This document shows, one piece after another, positions 55,116-63,659 of a stretch of 64,000 bases of DNA. Below the pieces are notes generated by a model, which was not told the origin of the DNA, did not search any database, and was given only the letters and a program-made list of their open reading frames with translations. The first letter of the stretch is position 1, and every line of letters begins with the position of its first letter. Source of the stretch: Pelolinea submarina (GTDB lineage: Bacteria; Chloroflexota; Anaerolineae; Anaerolineales; Anaerolineaceae); NCBI RefSeq assembly GCF_003966975.1, contig NZ_AP018437.1, positions 1,054,001-1,118,000 of the forward strand, read 5' to 3'. Made by a program: the position numbers and the translations under genes.

Positions 55116-56146
55116 CCATTCGAAAACCTGAAGATGTAGTAACGCCGCTGGATTTCAGCGGTATGGACCAGGAGCTGCTCAAAACCCTGTTCCTGCGCAT
55201 GGTGCGCGCCAGGGAGTTTGAAGAGCAATTGTATTATTTATTCCTGACCACCAAGATGCCCGGTACCATGCACCAGGCTACCGGCCAGGAAGCGGTTGCG
55301 GTGGGCGTAGCCAGTGCCCTGAACAAGGACGATTATGTCACCAGCAACCACCGCGGCCACGGCCATTGCATTGCCAAGGACGTTTCTCTGGACTTGATGA
55401 TGGCTGAAATGTTTGCCAAGCGCAATGGCGCCTGCAAGGGTATGGGCGGTTCCATGCACCTGTGCGATTTTAGCAAGGGTATGCTGGGTGCCTTCGGCAT
55501 CGTGGGCGCGGGCATTCCGATAGCCACCGGGGCGGCCTTGTCTGCCCAGGTGCGCGGTACTAAACAGGTTGCCGTCAGCTTCTTCGGCGACGGCGCCATC
55601 AACGAAGGCGTATTCCACGAATCCCTCAACATGGCTTCGCTGTGGAAACTGCCCGTAATTTACGTGATTGAAAACAACCAATACGCGCTTTCCATGCCGA
55701 ATGAACTGGTATCGGCAGTGACCGATTACTCATCGCGCGGATGCAGTTACAACGTCCCCGGCGAGAGAGTGGACGGCAACAACGTCACCGCGGTCTACAG
55801 GGCAGCCAGCCGGGCAGTGGATCGCGCGCGCAAAGGCGAGGGACCCTTCCTGCTGGAATGCGTTACTTACCGCATGCGCGGCCATGCCCGCTTCGAACCG
55901 GCGGAATACCGCAATAAGGAAGAAGTGGAATTATGGAGTCAGTACGACCCCATTAAGCGCTTCAAGGAAGCGGCAGTCGAGGCCGGTGTATTGACGGAAG
56001 CCGATCTGACTGCCATTGAGGCGCAGGTCGATGATGAAATCGAAGCCGCTATCGCATTCGCGCAGGCAGGCGAAGATGTCGGCCCGGAAGATTACAAACA
56101 GTTCATTTATGAACTGGACACTACTGCAAAGGCAGGCCTGAAATGA
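55112..56146 (+). CDS. TPP-dependent E1 alpha subunit (pyruvate/acetoin dehydrogenase-like)
   Basis: 344 residues. RAREFEEQL, the NHRGHGH loop, MGGSMHLCD and the TPP/Mg motif FFGDGAINEGVFHESLN ending in VIENN are all intact. The subunit decarboxylates a 2-oxoacid, or in the acetoin version cleaves an acyloin, with E1 beta. The ATG at 55112 follows GGGAGGAAGC and overlaps the cyclase stop. E1 beta starts inside its last codons (ATGA). It is a second, unfused system compared with 23713-25806. Embedding in a sugar operon suggests a dedicated substrate. Confidence 0.9.
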   Translation: MTIRKPEDVVTPLDFSGMDQELLKTLFLRMVRAREFEEQLYYLFLTTKMPGTMHQATGQEAVAVGVASALNKDDYVTSNHRGHGHCIAKDVSLDLMMAEMFAKRNGACKGMGGSMHLCDFSKGMLGAFGIVGAGIPIATGAALSAQVRGTKQVAVSFFGDGAINEGVFHESLNMASLWKLPVIYVIENNQYALSMPNELVSAVTDYSSRGCSYNVPGERVDGNNVTAVYRAASRAVDRARKGEGPFLLECVTYRMRGHARFEPAEYRNKEEVELWSQYDPIKRFKEAAVEAGVLTEADLTAIEAQVDDEIEAAIAFAQAGEDVGPEDYKQFIYELDTTAKAGLK

Positions 56147-57168
56147 GACAACTTTCCCTGGCAGATGCCATTCGTGAGGCCATGGTTCAGGAAATGCGGC
56201 GCGATTCCAGCGTGATCCTGATGGGCGAAGACGTCGGCCGTTTCAACGGCGCTTTCCACGTGTCGCACGGCATGTTGGATGAATTCGGCCCCACACGCGT
56301 GTGGGATACCCCCATCTCCGAAGCCGGATTTATGGGTATGGGCATCGGCGCGGCACTGACCGGATTGCGCCCGATTATTGAATTCCAATACGCAGACTTT
56401 ATGTTCTGCGCTATGGACCAGATTGTAAATGAAGCCGCCAAGCTGCGGCTGATGTCCGGCGGGCAGGCCAGCGTGCCGCTGGTGATGCGCGCTCCGCAGG
56501 GCGCCACCGGGCGCGCTGCGCAGCATTCGCAGAGTGTGGAAGCTTATTTCATGCACACCCCCGGCCTGTACCTGGCTATGCCGTCCACTCCCTATGACGC
56601 CAAAGGCTTGATGATCTCAGCCATTCGCTCGAATGACCCGGTTCTGATCCTGGAGCATAAATTACTGTACGGCGCGGCCTCTCCGGGCGGTGGTAAAGCC
56701 CTGACCGACCAGACCATCAGCGATATCGGCTCGGACGTTCCCGAAGACGCTTATACCATCCCGTTCGGCAAAGCCGACATCAAGCGCGCCGGTACGGATG
56801 TGACCATCATTGCGACACTGATCATGGTGCACCGCGCGTTGGCGGTTGCGGCCGAATTGGAAAAGGAAGGTATATCGTGCGAGGTGATTGACCCGCGCAC
56901 GCTGGTGCCTTTGGATGAAGAAACCATCCTGGAATCGGTGAAAAAGACCAACAGGGTGGTAATTGCCTCGGAAGATGTTGCCCGCGGTGGTGTTGGATCG
57001 GAATTAACCGCGCTGATTTCCCGCAAGGCATTTGATTTTTTGGATGCGCCGGTGGCGTGTGTGAGCACTGATAACAGCCCCATCCCGTTTGGGCCGGCGG
57101 CGGAACAACATGTGGTACCGCAGATTAGCGACATCCGCCAGGCGGTTTACGAGGTATTAAAGGATTAA
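56143..57168 (+). CDS. E1 beta subunit of the same 2-oxoacid/acyloin dehydrogenase
   Basis: 341 residues. LADAIREAMVQEM, LMGEDVGRFNGAF, TPISEAGFMGMGIGAAL, the QHSQSVEAYFMHTPGL stretch and EHKLLYG are typical of the beta chain. It completes the TPP site together with E1 alpha and docks on E2. It overlaps E1 alpha by 4 bases and is 2 bases from E2, so the three are made together. Confidence 0.92.
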   Translation: MRQLSLADAIREAMVQEMRRDSSVILMGEDVGRFNGAFHVSHGMLDEFGPTRVWDTPISEAGFMGMGIGAALTGLRPIIEFQYADFMFCAMDQIVNEAAKLRLMSGGQASVPLVMRAPQGATGRAAQHSQSVEAYFMHTPGLYLAMPSTPYDAKGLMISAIRSNDPVLILEHKLLYGAASPGGGKALTDQTISDIGSDVPEDAYTIPFGKADIKRAGTDVTIIATLIMVHRALAVAAELEKEGISCEVIDPRTLVPLDEETILESVKKTNRVVIASEDVARGGVGSELTALISRKAFDFLDAPVACVSTDNSPIPFGPAAEQHVVPQISDIRQAVYEVLKD

Positions 57169-57170
57169 CC

Positions 57171-58364
57171 ATGGCAACGAAAATACTTCTCCCGCGTTTG
57201 GGAGAATCTATCGAAGAAGCAGTAATTGGCAAGTGGTGTAAAGAAATTGGCGAAACGGTTGCCAGAGGCGACGTGATTGCCGAGCTGGAAACCGCTAAAG
57301 CTATGATGGAATTGGAAAGCCCCGCCAAAGGTGTTTTGCTGGCACTCATCCCGGAAATCGGACAGACCGTCCAGATGGGAGAGCTGGTGGCAGTGGTTGG
57401 TAAAGAAGGCGAAGACTGGCAAGCCCAGTTTGCTGCTGAAGAAGCAGCCGCACAAACTGAAACCGCTGCACCTGTGGAAGATAAAGCACAGGCACCTTCA
57501 ACCGGTATGTCAAGCCCCGCTACCGAAAAGCACAGCGATGTGCGCATTGCACCCAACGCCAAGCGCGTAGCGGACGACCTGGGCATTGATTGGACGCAAA
57601 TTCCGCTGGAAGATGGCGTTACCCGCATTACCTCGGAGATGGTGAAAGCCTTTGCCAAGAGCCGGCAGGGCGCTCCCGCCGGCGGCGGGCTGCCCGGCAA
57701 GCGTGTTGCGCTGACCAAAGTGCAGTCCATCACAGCCAAACGCATGACCGAAAGCACGCAAAATATCCCGCAATTCTCCGTCTCGATGGACGTGGAAGCG
57801 GACAGCCTGAAGGCTTTTGTACAAGCACAGAAGGATAAGGGCGAAGCCAGGGTCACCGTGACCGCAGTGTTGATCCAAAAGGTGGCGGCCGCTCTGGTTG
57901 AACACCCGCGCTTGAACGCACGCTTTGATGCGCAGGCGGACGCGGTATTGGAATATACGGATGTTAATATCGCAATTGCGACAGCCACACCGGAAGGGTT
58001 GTTCGTACCCGTGCTGCATAATGTTCCTAAAATGGGCATCGCGCAAATTGCTTCCGGCCTGGCCGCTTTGGCCGAAGATGCCCGCGGCGGCAAGCTGAAA
58101 TATGAAGACAGCGTGGGCGCAACCTTCACCATCAGCAACCTGGGCATGAAGGGCGTCAGCAAATTCACCCCCATCATTGACCCCTCCCAATCAGCTATTT
58201 TGGGTGTGGGCGGTATGCGCAGCGAACTGGCTTTGGATGCGGACGGCAAAGTGATTTCCAAAAAGATCATGAACCTGACCGTTACAGCCGACCACCGCGC
58301 GGTGGACGGTATGGCAGTGGCGGAATTCCTGGTCACTTTAAAGAATTTATTGCAGAATTTATAA
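57171..58364 (+). CDS. Dihydrolipoamide acyltransferase (E2)
   Basis: 397 residues: lipoyl domain (1-~78, K43 in LETAKAMMEL), a Glu/Ala-rich linker, one peripheral-subunit-binding domain (about 124-160, IAPNAKRVADDLGIDW), and the catalytic domain ending TADHRAVDGMAVAEFL. It transfers the acyl group produced by E1 to CoA. Unlike the E2 at 22346 it has a single subunit-binding domain. No E3 lipoamide dehydrogenase gene is in the window, so E3 must be shared. Confidence 0.92.
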   Translation: MATKILLPRLGESIEEAVIGKWCKEIGETVARGDVIAELETAKAMMELESPAKGVLLALIPEIGQTVQMGELVAVVGKEGEDWQAQFAAEEAAAQTETAAPVEDKAQAPSTGMSSPATEKHSDVRIAPNAKRVADDLGIDWTQIPLEDGVTRITSEMVKAFAKSRQGAPAGGGLPGKRVALTKVQSITAKRMTESTQNIPQFSVSMDVEADSLKAFVQAQKDKGEARVTVTAVLIQKVAAALVEHPRLNARFDAQADAVLEYTDVNIAIATATPEGLFVPVLHNVPKMGIAQIASGLAALAEDARGGKLKYEDSVGATFTISNLGMKGVSKFTPIIDPSQSAILGVGGMRSELALDADGKVISKKIMNLTVTADHRAVDGMAVAEFLVTLKNLLQNL

Positions 58365-58379
58365 TTCAGGAGAGATGAA

Positions 58380-58961
58380 ATGGCATTAAAAAAAGAAGAT
58401 TATCCCATCAGCGTACAATTCGATTTCAACACTGGTGTATTTGAACCGCAGGAAAAATCCGTCGAGCGCAAGGTCAGCGATATGGTTAAAATGTTCCACG
58501 ACAAAACGGCCGTGGAGAGTATGATCAAAGCCGGCGACCCGCTGGTTTACGAAATTTTCTATTACGGTTTCAAGACCAGTGCCTCCGATATGGCTTTGGG
58601 CACCACCCGCATCCAACCCGGCAAGGTCGGCGATGAGTATTACATGACCAAGGGGCATTTCCATGAAGCTTTTGACCAGCCTGAAATTTATTTCTGCGTC
58701 AAGGGTGAAGGCTATCTGCTGATGGAAACGCGTGAGGGCGAATTCCAGGCGGAAAAATGGACGCCCGGAACCATCAGCCACATTCCACCCATGTGGGCGC
58801 ACCGCGTGGTCAACACCGGCAAAGAACCATTGGTCTTTGTGGCAACTTATCACCTGGCCGCCGGCCATACCTACACCGAAGTGGAAGAAAAAGGTTTCCT
58901 CAAGTGCCTGGTTGAAAAGGACGGCAAAGCGACTTTTGTATTGAACGATAAGCGTAAATAA
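58380..58961 (+). CDS. Cupin-type glucose-6-phosphate isomerase
   Basis: 193 residues, the size of the archaeal/cupin phosphoglucose isomerase family. The metal site H93, H95, E102 and H141 lies in TKGHFHEAFDQPEIYF and PPMWAHRVVN, and KGEGYLLMET is the conserved strand. These metal-dependent enzymes interconvert glucose-6-phosphate and fructose-6-phosphate. Being inside a catabolic operon rather than beside glycolysis genes, it may isomerise another hexose or pentose phosphate. It follows E2 by 15 bases, with GGAGAG before the ATG. Confidence 0.87.
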   Translation: MALKKEDYPISVQFDFNTGVFEPQEKSVERKVSDMVKMFHDKTAVESMIKAGDPLVYEIFYYGFKTSASDMALGTTRIQPGKVGDEYYMTKGHFHEAFDQPEIYFCVKGEGYLLMETREGEFQAEKWTPGTISHIPPMWAHRVVNTGKEPLVFVATYHLAAGHTYTEVEEKGFLKCLVEKDGKATFVLNDKRK

Positions 58962-59001
58962 CGTTTTCGTTTTATTTATCTTTTATTGAGGAGGTGTTCA
59001 T

Positions 59002-59994
59002 CTGAACGATCAAAAACCTGCATACGCATTGGCGGTGGACATCGGCGGCACCAAAATGGACATTGCTTATGTGGACGAGACCGGCGCTTTCTATAAACCC
59101 CCGGAACGTCTTTATGTTCCTTTTGATGAGGACGGCATCGCGGATCTGGATAAGATGCTGGACATGTTGGAGCCGTATGTGGTCTTTGCCCGCGAAAACC
59201 TTCCCAATTTCCTGGGCGCCGGTTTCAGCATCTGCGGCAACATCGACGACGCCGACGGCAATTGCGTGCTGGTCGCTAATCTGCGCTGGTATAACGTGCC
59301 CTTCGGAAAGATGGCGCACGAACGTTACCAGGTCCCGATCTACGCGGCCACGGATGTACGCATGGCGCTGATTGCCGAATTGCTGTGGGGCAAGGCCAAA
59401 GGCTGCAACTATGTGGCCTGGATGACGTTGGGCACCGGTTACGGCGGTTATCTCTTCCTGGACGGCAAGTTATACGGCGGCTATCACGGCTTTGCCGGCA
59501 ACCTGGGACATGCCATCTACGACGAACGCGGCGGCGCAGATTGCGGCTGCGGGCAGCGCGGCTGCTTCGAGAGCTACGTGGCCGGCCCGGCCATCGCGCG
59601 CCAGGGTCAGGCCGCGGCTGACGAAGGACGCAGCGCGCTTCTGAAACAGCTCAGCCAAAAAGACGACGGCAAAGTCCATACGAGCATGGTGTTCGAAGCC
59701 GAGCGGCAGGGCGATCCGGCCGCAGTGAAGATAATTGAAGAACAGGTTCGTAAATTGGGTATTTCACTCTCATCCATGGTCGATCTGCTGGATTTAGAGA
59801 TGATCGTCATGGGCGGAGGGGTACTTAAGGGAGCGGCGGATTTTCTGGATCGGGTGGATAATCGCGTGCGCGGCTTTTTGATGACGGTAGAGGCCAAAAG
59901 AGACCTGAAAATTGAGCGAGAGACTTTTGATAATTCGGCCTTGATGGGCGCGGCTGCCACCGTATTTATAAAGAATAATATACTAGAGCTATAA
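59002..59994 (+). CDS. ROK-family sugar kinase with probable CTG start
   Basis: 330 residues if started at CTG 59002. The ATP-binding DIGGTK motif (13-18), catalytic region GNLGHAIYDERGG and the zinc motif CGCGQRGCFESY identify a ROK kinase such as glucokinase or fructokinase. The first ATG-like alternative in frame is TTG 59029, which has no ribosome binding site and would trim the beta-strand before DIGGTK. AGGAGGTG at 58989-58996 sits five bases before the CTG. No ATG or GTG occurs in frame between the upstream stop at 58987 and the DIGGTK motif. It precedes the SorC gene by 24 bases. Confidence 0.85.
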   Translation: MNDQKPAYALAVDIGGTKMDIAYVDETGAFYKPPERLYVPFDEDGIADLDKMLDMLEPYVVFARENLPNFLGAGFSICGNIDDADGNCVLVANLRWYNVPFGKMAHERYQVPIYAATDVRMALIAELLWGKAKGCNYVAWMTLGTGYGGYLFLDGKLYGGYHGFAGNLGHAIYDERGGADCGCGQRGCFESYVAGPAIARQGQAAADEGRSALLKQLSQKDDGKVHTSMVFEAERQGDPAAVKIIEEQVRKLGISLSSMVDLLDLEMIVMGGGVLKGAADFLDRVDNRVRGFLMTVEAKRDLKIERETFDNSALMGAAATVFIKNNILEL

Positions 59995-60018
59995 AATAAT
60001 TATTTGGATAAATAGGGA

Positions 60019-60990
60019 ATGGCTGATAATAAAACCGATAAAGCAGATCAAATCGCGCGGCTGGTCCAGGTGGCTCACCTGTACTATGACGAGAACCTGT
60101 CCCAACAGGAAATCGCGGACAAACTGGAAGTCTCCCGTTCGTTAATCGCGCAGTACCTGCAGCAGGCGCGCGACCGCGGCATTGTTCGGATTGAAGTGAT
60201 CAATCCGATGAACTCCTGTGAAAATATCGCGCTGGAAATTCAGGAACGCGCCAATCTGGAACGGGTTTTTATTGTTCCGGGCATGCATAAATTCCAGGAC
60301 CTGACCATGCGCGCTATCGCCGGTGCGGCGTCCAAATATCTGGAGCAGAACGTCAGCGATTCCGACATTCTGGGCATGGCCTGGGGGCGCACCATCACAC
60401 GCCTTGTGCAGTTGTTGGCGCCCTCCGTTCCGCGTGATATTGACGTGGTTCCGTTGATGGGCGAACGCGGCTATACCGGTACTTATTCGCAAATCAACCA
60501 GATCGTGCTGCAAACCGCGCAAAGCTTTAACGGACGGCCTTATTTCCTGCTGACACCCATGTTCGTCTCGTCCGTCCAGTTGAAGCAGGATTTAATGAAT
60601 GACCCGGAAGTTCGTCCGGCGGTGGAACGCTGGGATAAGCTCACCACGGCCGTGATCGGCATCGGCGCGGTTCCGCCCTCACCGGGAAGTATTGCCTATG
60701 TCGGCGCGAAGCTGATGCGCATGATGCAGGAGCGCGGTGCTGTTGGTGATATTTGCGGCCGTCACTTCGATGATGATGGCAACCTGATTGAAAATGAAAT
60801 GAACGATCGGATGATCAGCATCAGTCTTGATCAGATCCGCAAAATTAAACGGGTCATTGCTGTTGCCAGCGGTGTTGAAAAAACACGCGCTGTTCTGGCG
60901 GCCATGAAGACACAGCTTTTCTCAGTGTTGTTTATTGATGAAATGTTGGCCGAGAGCATGCTTAATAAAATGCGCAAGGTTGAAAAGTAG
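60019..60990 (+). CDS. SorC-family sugar-binding transcriptional regulator
   Basis: 323 residues. The helix-turn-helix LSQQEIADKLEVSRSLIAQYL (about 31-51) and the sugar-phosphate domain (ILGMAWGRTITRLVQLL, GAVGDICGRHFDDDG, VASGVEKTRAVLAAM) match the family. It is the last gene of unit B and lies just before the ABC importer unit, so it is the best candidate for binding the block shared by the promoters at 52743 and 61115. GGGAATGG: a weak ribosome binding site precedes ATG 60019. Confidence 0.87.
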   Translation: MADNKTDKADQIARLVQVAHLYYDENLSQQEIADKLEVSRSLIAQYLQQARDRGIVRIEVINPMNSCENIALEIQERANLERVFIVPGMHKFQDLTMRAIAGAASKYLEQNVSDSDILGMAWGRTITRLVQLLAPSVPRDIDVVPLMGERGYTGTYSQINQIVLQTAQSFNGRPYFLLTPMFVSSVQLKQDLMNDPEVRPAVERWDKLTTAVIGIGAVPPSPGSIAYVGAKLMRMMQERGAVGDICGRHFDDDGNLIENEMNDRMISISLDQIRKIKRVIAVASGVEKTRAVLAAMKTQLFSVLFIDEMLAESMLNKMRKVEK

Positions 60991-61378
60991 TGCATTGATA
61001 TTACGCAATTATTAAAAATATTTGACTTCTACGTTATAATACGTTACTATGTTAGTGAGAAAATACGCACTAATGAACAAAATTTCACTATTGCTTTTAC
61101 CAAAAATGGTACTAACAAATGTTATTGACAATTGCGATAAATCTGGTTATGATTACAAACATGATTTGTCTCAATCTTCGAATTTATTGTCTATGGAGAT
61201 ATCCCCAACAAAATTAAGCCATAGATTTCTAAAACATCTTCCATTTGGGTAATTTCTATCCAAACGCGATTTGAAACCTGTTTTTGAAAGGAGGAAGTAT
61301 CGGAAAAATAACGCTTGAAAGAAATTAGATACTCAAACAAAAAAAACCTAAAGAATTCTAATCAAGGAGAAGAGGTAA
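60991..61378. other. 388-base leader region of the ABC importer operon
   Basis: AT-rich and without a credible gene; a 67-codon frame at 61049-61252 runs across the promoter and has no recognisable product. The region contains ACGTTATAATACGT (61031-61044), a short dyad, and the consensus promoter at 61125-61153. The transcript would carry a leader of roughly 215 bases before the start codon, with CAAGGAGAAGAGG as ribosome binding site. Confidence 0.6.
61115..61153 (+). promoter_or_regulatory. Promoter of the ABC importer operon with shared regulatory block
   Basis: TTGACA (61125-61130), 17-base spacer, TATGAT (61148-61153). The 16 bases 61115-61130 are identical to 52743-52758 in front of unit B. 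This suggests one regulator for both units. Confidence 0.8.
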
Positions 61379-62470
61379 ATGAAAAAGAGTCTCACTATTT
61401 TATCGGTAATCGCGATTGCAGCAATGTTATTGGTTGCTTGCGCAGCCCCCGCTGCTGAAGAAGCAGCTCCTGCGGCCGAAGAAGCAGCCCCTGTGGCTGA
61501 AGAAGCAGCTCCTGCTGAAGCAGAAGCAGTTTTGGTTGGTTACGGCGCCCCTGAACTGTCAGGTGCCCAGGGCCAGATCATGCAGGGTTTGATTGACCAT
61601 GCAGAAGCCAAGGGTTGGGAAGTTGTTACCACCAATGCCGACTTCGATGCCGAAGCTCAAGCCAACCAGATGGATGATTTCATCTCACAAGGTGTGAATG
61701 CCATCGTGACTGTCCCCGTTGACAGCCAGGCCATTTGCGCTTCCGTGGCGAAAGCACAAGCAGCTGGTATCGCTTTCTACACCATCGACCGCGCTCCCAT
61801 CGGCTGCGCCGTTGACATGACCGTGCAATCCGACAACTACCTGGCCGGCAAGCAATCCGCCGAAGCCGTTGTAGCTTTCTTGACCGAAAAATACGGCGAA
61901 GCTAAAGGTACCGTCCTTGAACTGCAAGGCGACCTGGGCCAGAACGTTGCTCAACTGCGTGGTGGCGGCTTCAATGATTACATGGCCGACTACCCGAACG
62001 TAACCATCATCTCCAAACCCACCGAATGGGATGCCGCGAAATTCTCCTCCGCGACCCTCGACGTTGCCGGTACCACCGATATCGATGCGATCTACATGCA
62101 TTCCGATTCCGTAGGCACCACCGTTGTCTTGGCCGCCCTCGAGCAGCTCGGCAAGAAATTCCAGCGCGGCGAAGAAGGCCATGTGTTCCTGGCTGGTGTT
62201 GATGGCAGCCCCGATGCTCTGCAGGCCATCCGCGATGGTTGGTCCGATCAGGCTTCCAGCCAGCCCATCCCCGACTTCGGTATCATCGCCGACTGGATCG
62301 AGAAGAAACTCGCCGGTGAAGAACCCACCGAAGGCGAAGTTGTACAGGAAGGCGCTCTGTGGTCACCTGCTACCATTGTCCTGACCGACAACGGTTACCA
62401 GTTGAACCTGGCCACCACCTCCGTATCACCTGACAACGCTGATAGCACCGCGTTGTGGGGCAACAACTAA
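61379..62470 (+). CDS. Sugar ABC transporter substrate-binding lipoprotein (ribose/galactose type)
   Basis: 363 residues. The lipobox LLVAC puts the lipid anchor at C21. A low-complexity linker of repeated AEEAAP units (about 25-50) follows, then a periplasmic-binding-protein type I fold: VTTNADFDAEAQANQMDDF, IVTVPVDSQAICASVAKA, YTIDRAP, LAGVDGSPDALQAI. Such proteins capture monosaccharides outside the cell and deliver them to the permease encoded next. The AEEAAP repeat may vary in length among strains. Confidence 0.92.
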   Translation: MKKSLTILSVIAIAAMLLVACAAPAAEEAAPAAEEAAPVAEEAAPAEAEAVLVGYGAPELSGAQGQIMQGLIDHAEAKGWEVVTTNADFDAEAQANQMDDFISQGVNAIVTVPVDSQAICASVAKAQAAGIAFYTIDRAPIGCAVDMTVQSDNYLAGKQSAEAVVAFLTEKYGEAKGTVLELQGDLGQNVAQLRGGGFNDYMADYPNVTIISKPTEWDAAKFSSATLDVAGTTDIDAIYMHSDSVGTTVVLAALEQLGKKFQRGEEGHVFLAGVDGSPDALQAIRDGWSDQASSQPIPDFGIIADWIEKKLAGEEPTEGEVVQEGALWSPATIVLTDNGYQLNLATTSVSPDNADSTALWGNN

Positions 62471-62494
62471 TTCTGTACTGAAATAGACTAAAAT

Positions 62495-62522
62495 GAATAA
62501 GCCGTAGAAATACGGCTTATTC
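62495..62522 (+). terminator. GAAA-capped hairpin between binding-protein and permease genes
   Basis: Perfect 12-bp stem GAATAAGCCGTA (62495-62506) and TACGGCTTATTC (62511-62522) with a GAAA tetraloop, 24 bases after the stop codon. No long T run follows. It probably stops part of the transcripts or protects the binding-protein mRNA, giving more binding protein than permease. Confidence 0.75.
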
Positions 62523-62573
62523 ACTAAATAATCTCATGCGTGTTCAAAAAAATTTTTATTATGAGGTGTACTC

Positions 62574-63644
62574 GTGAAGAAAAATACGAGCAAGCTTCTT
62601 GATGTAATCTTCGAGAACCTGATTTGGTTACTGGTAGCCGCCAGTTTGATCATCTTCTCATCACTATCTTCGAGTTTCCGCGCTCCGAATAACATGGCAG
62701 GGTTGCTTTACCGCTCGGCGGCACTGGGTTTGCTCGTTTTAGGTCAATCATTTACCATGATCACCGGTAACTTTGACCTGTCTTCCGAATCCGGTTTAGG
62801 CCTGACAGCAATGGTAGCCGCGCTCGCGTTAGCCAGCGCAGATAATGGAGGCCTGGGCTGGGAAGTTTCACCGTTTGTTGCAATTGTCCTGATGATCGGT
62901 GTTGGTTTACTAATTGGTCTTATTAACGGCTTTTTAATCACTCGTTTAAAGATGAACAACTTGATTGTGACCATCGCAATGCAAATGATCCTGCGTGGTA
63001 TGGTTTACATCATTTCTCCCGGTTCGACTGCCAGTTTCTTTCCCAAAGCCTTTGACTGGCTGGGCGGCGGTACTTTGTTTAAAATTCCACTGGAGAAAGG
63101 CTTCTTCAGTTTTCCTGTTGCGACTTTGTTCGTAATTATCGTGTTTATTATTGCTCACATCATCACCCGCTATACCCAATTCGGCCGCAATATGTACGCG
63201 GTCGGTTCCAACCTGACGGCTGCCAAAGATGCCGGTATTGACTCGGATAGAATTGTCCGCATCGTCTACCTGATCGATGGATTCTGCATGGCGTTGGCGG
63301 GTTGGCTGGCGGCTGGCCGTATTGACTCGGCCACCCCTCGCACCGGGGCCGGTTTGACCTTCCCTGTCCAGGCAGCCGCAGTTATCGGCGGCATTAGCAT
63401 GGCCGGCGGGCGCGGCAACATGATCGGCGCTTTGGGCGGTTTGATGTTGTGGTCCATTTTGGATAATGGCCTGAGCATCATCCGTGTTTCTCCCTTCTGG
63501 ATTGAAACCAGCCGCGGCTTGATCCTGTTGTTCGCGGTATTTCTGGATGCGGTCAAAGTCAGGCAAATGCATCAGCGCTCACTGATCGATATCTTGATGC
63601 AAAGTACCATTGGTCTGAAAGACAAGACCATCGTAAAGAAATAA
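62574..63644 (+). CDS. Sugar ABC transporter permease (RbsC-like)
   Basis: 356 residues from GTG 62574, preceded by TGAGGTGTACTC. It has about nine to ten hydrophobic segments (for example FENLIWLLVAASLIIFSS, VSPFVAIVLMIGVGLLIGL, FPVATLFVIIVFIIAHI). The conserved loops GNFDLSSESGLGLTAMVAAL and AVIGGISMAGGRGNMIGALGG mark the RbsC/AraH branch of sugar permeases. It works with the binding protein at 61379 and the ATPase at 63660. Confidence 0.92.
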   Translation: MKKNTSKLLDVIFENLIWLLVAASLIIFSSLSSSFRAPNNMAGLLYRSAALGLLVLGQSFTMITGNFDLSSESGLGLTAMVAALALASADNGGLGWEVSPFVAIVLMIGVGLLIGLINGFLITRLKMNNLIVTIAMQMILRGMVYIISPGSTASFFPKAFDWLGGGTLFKIPLEKGFFSFPVATLFVIIVFIIAHIITRYTQFGRNMYAVGSNLTAAKDAGIDSDRIVRIVYLIDGFCMALAGWLAAGRIDSATPRTGAGLTFPVQAAAVIGGISMAGGRGNMIGALGGLMLWSILDNGLSIIRVSPFWIETSRGLILLFAVFLDAVKVRQMHQRSLIDILMQSTIGLKDKTIVKK

Positions 63645-63659
63645 TAAGGAAGTGGTGAA

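Noticed and set aside
61022..61040. TTGACT followed by TATAAT as a promoter
   Set aside because: Only seven bases separate the two boxes, so they cannot serve as one promoter; the pair at 61125-61153 fits properly.
61049..61252. 67-codon plus-strand frame ahead of the ABC importer
   Set aside because: It runs through a consensus promoter, lacks a ribosome binding site and has no family-like pattern.
61450..61530. Repeat unit AEEAAP in the binding protein considered as a DNA repeat element
   Set aside because: It is a coding low-complexity linker after the lipobox, common in such lipoproteins, not a separate element.
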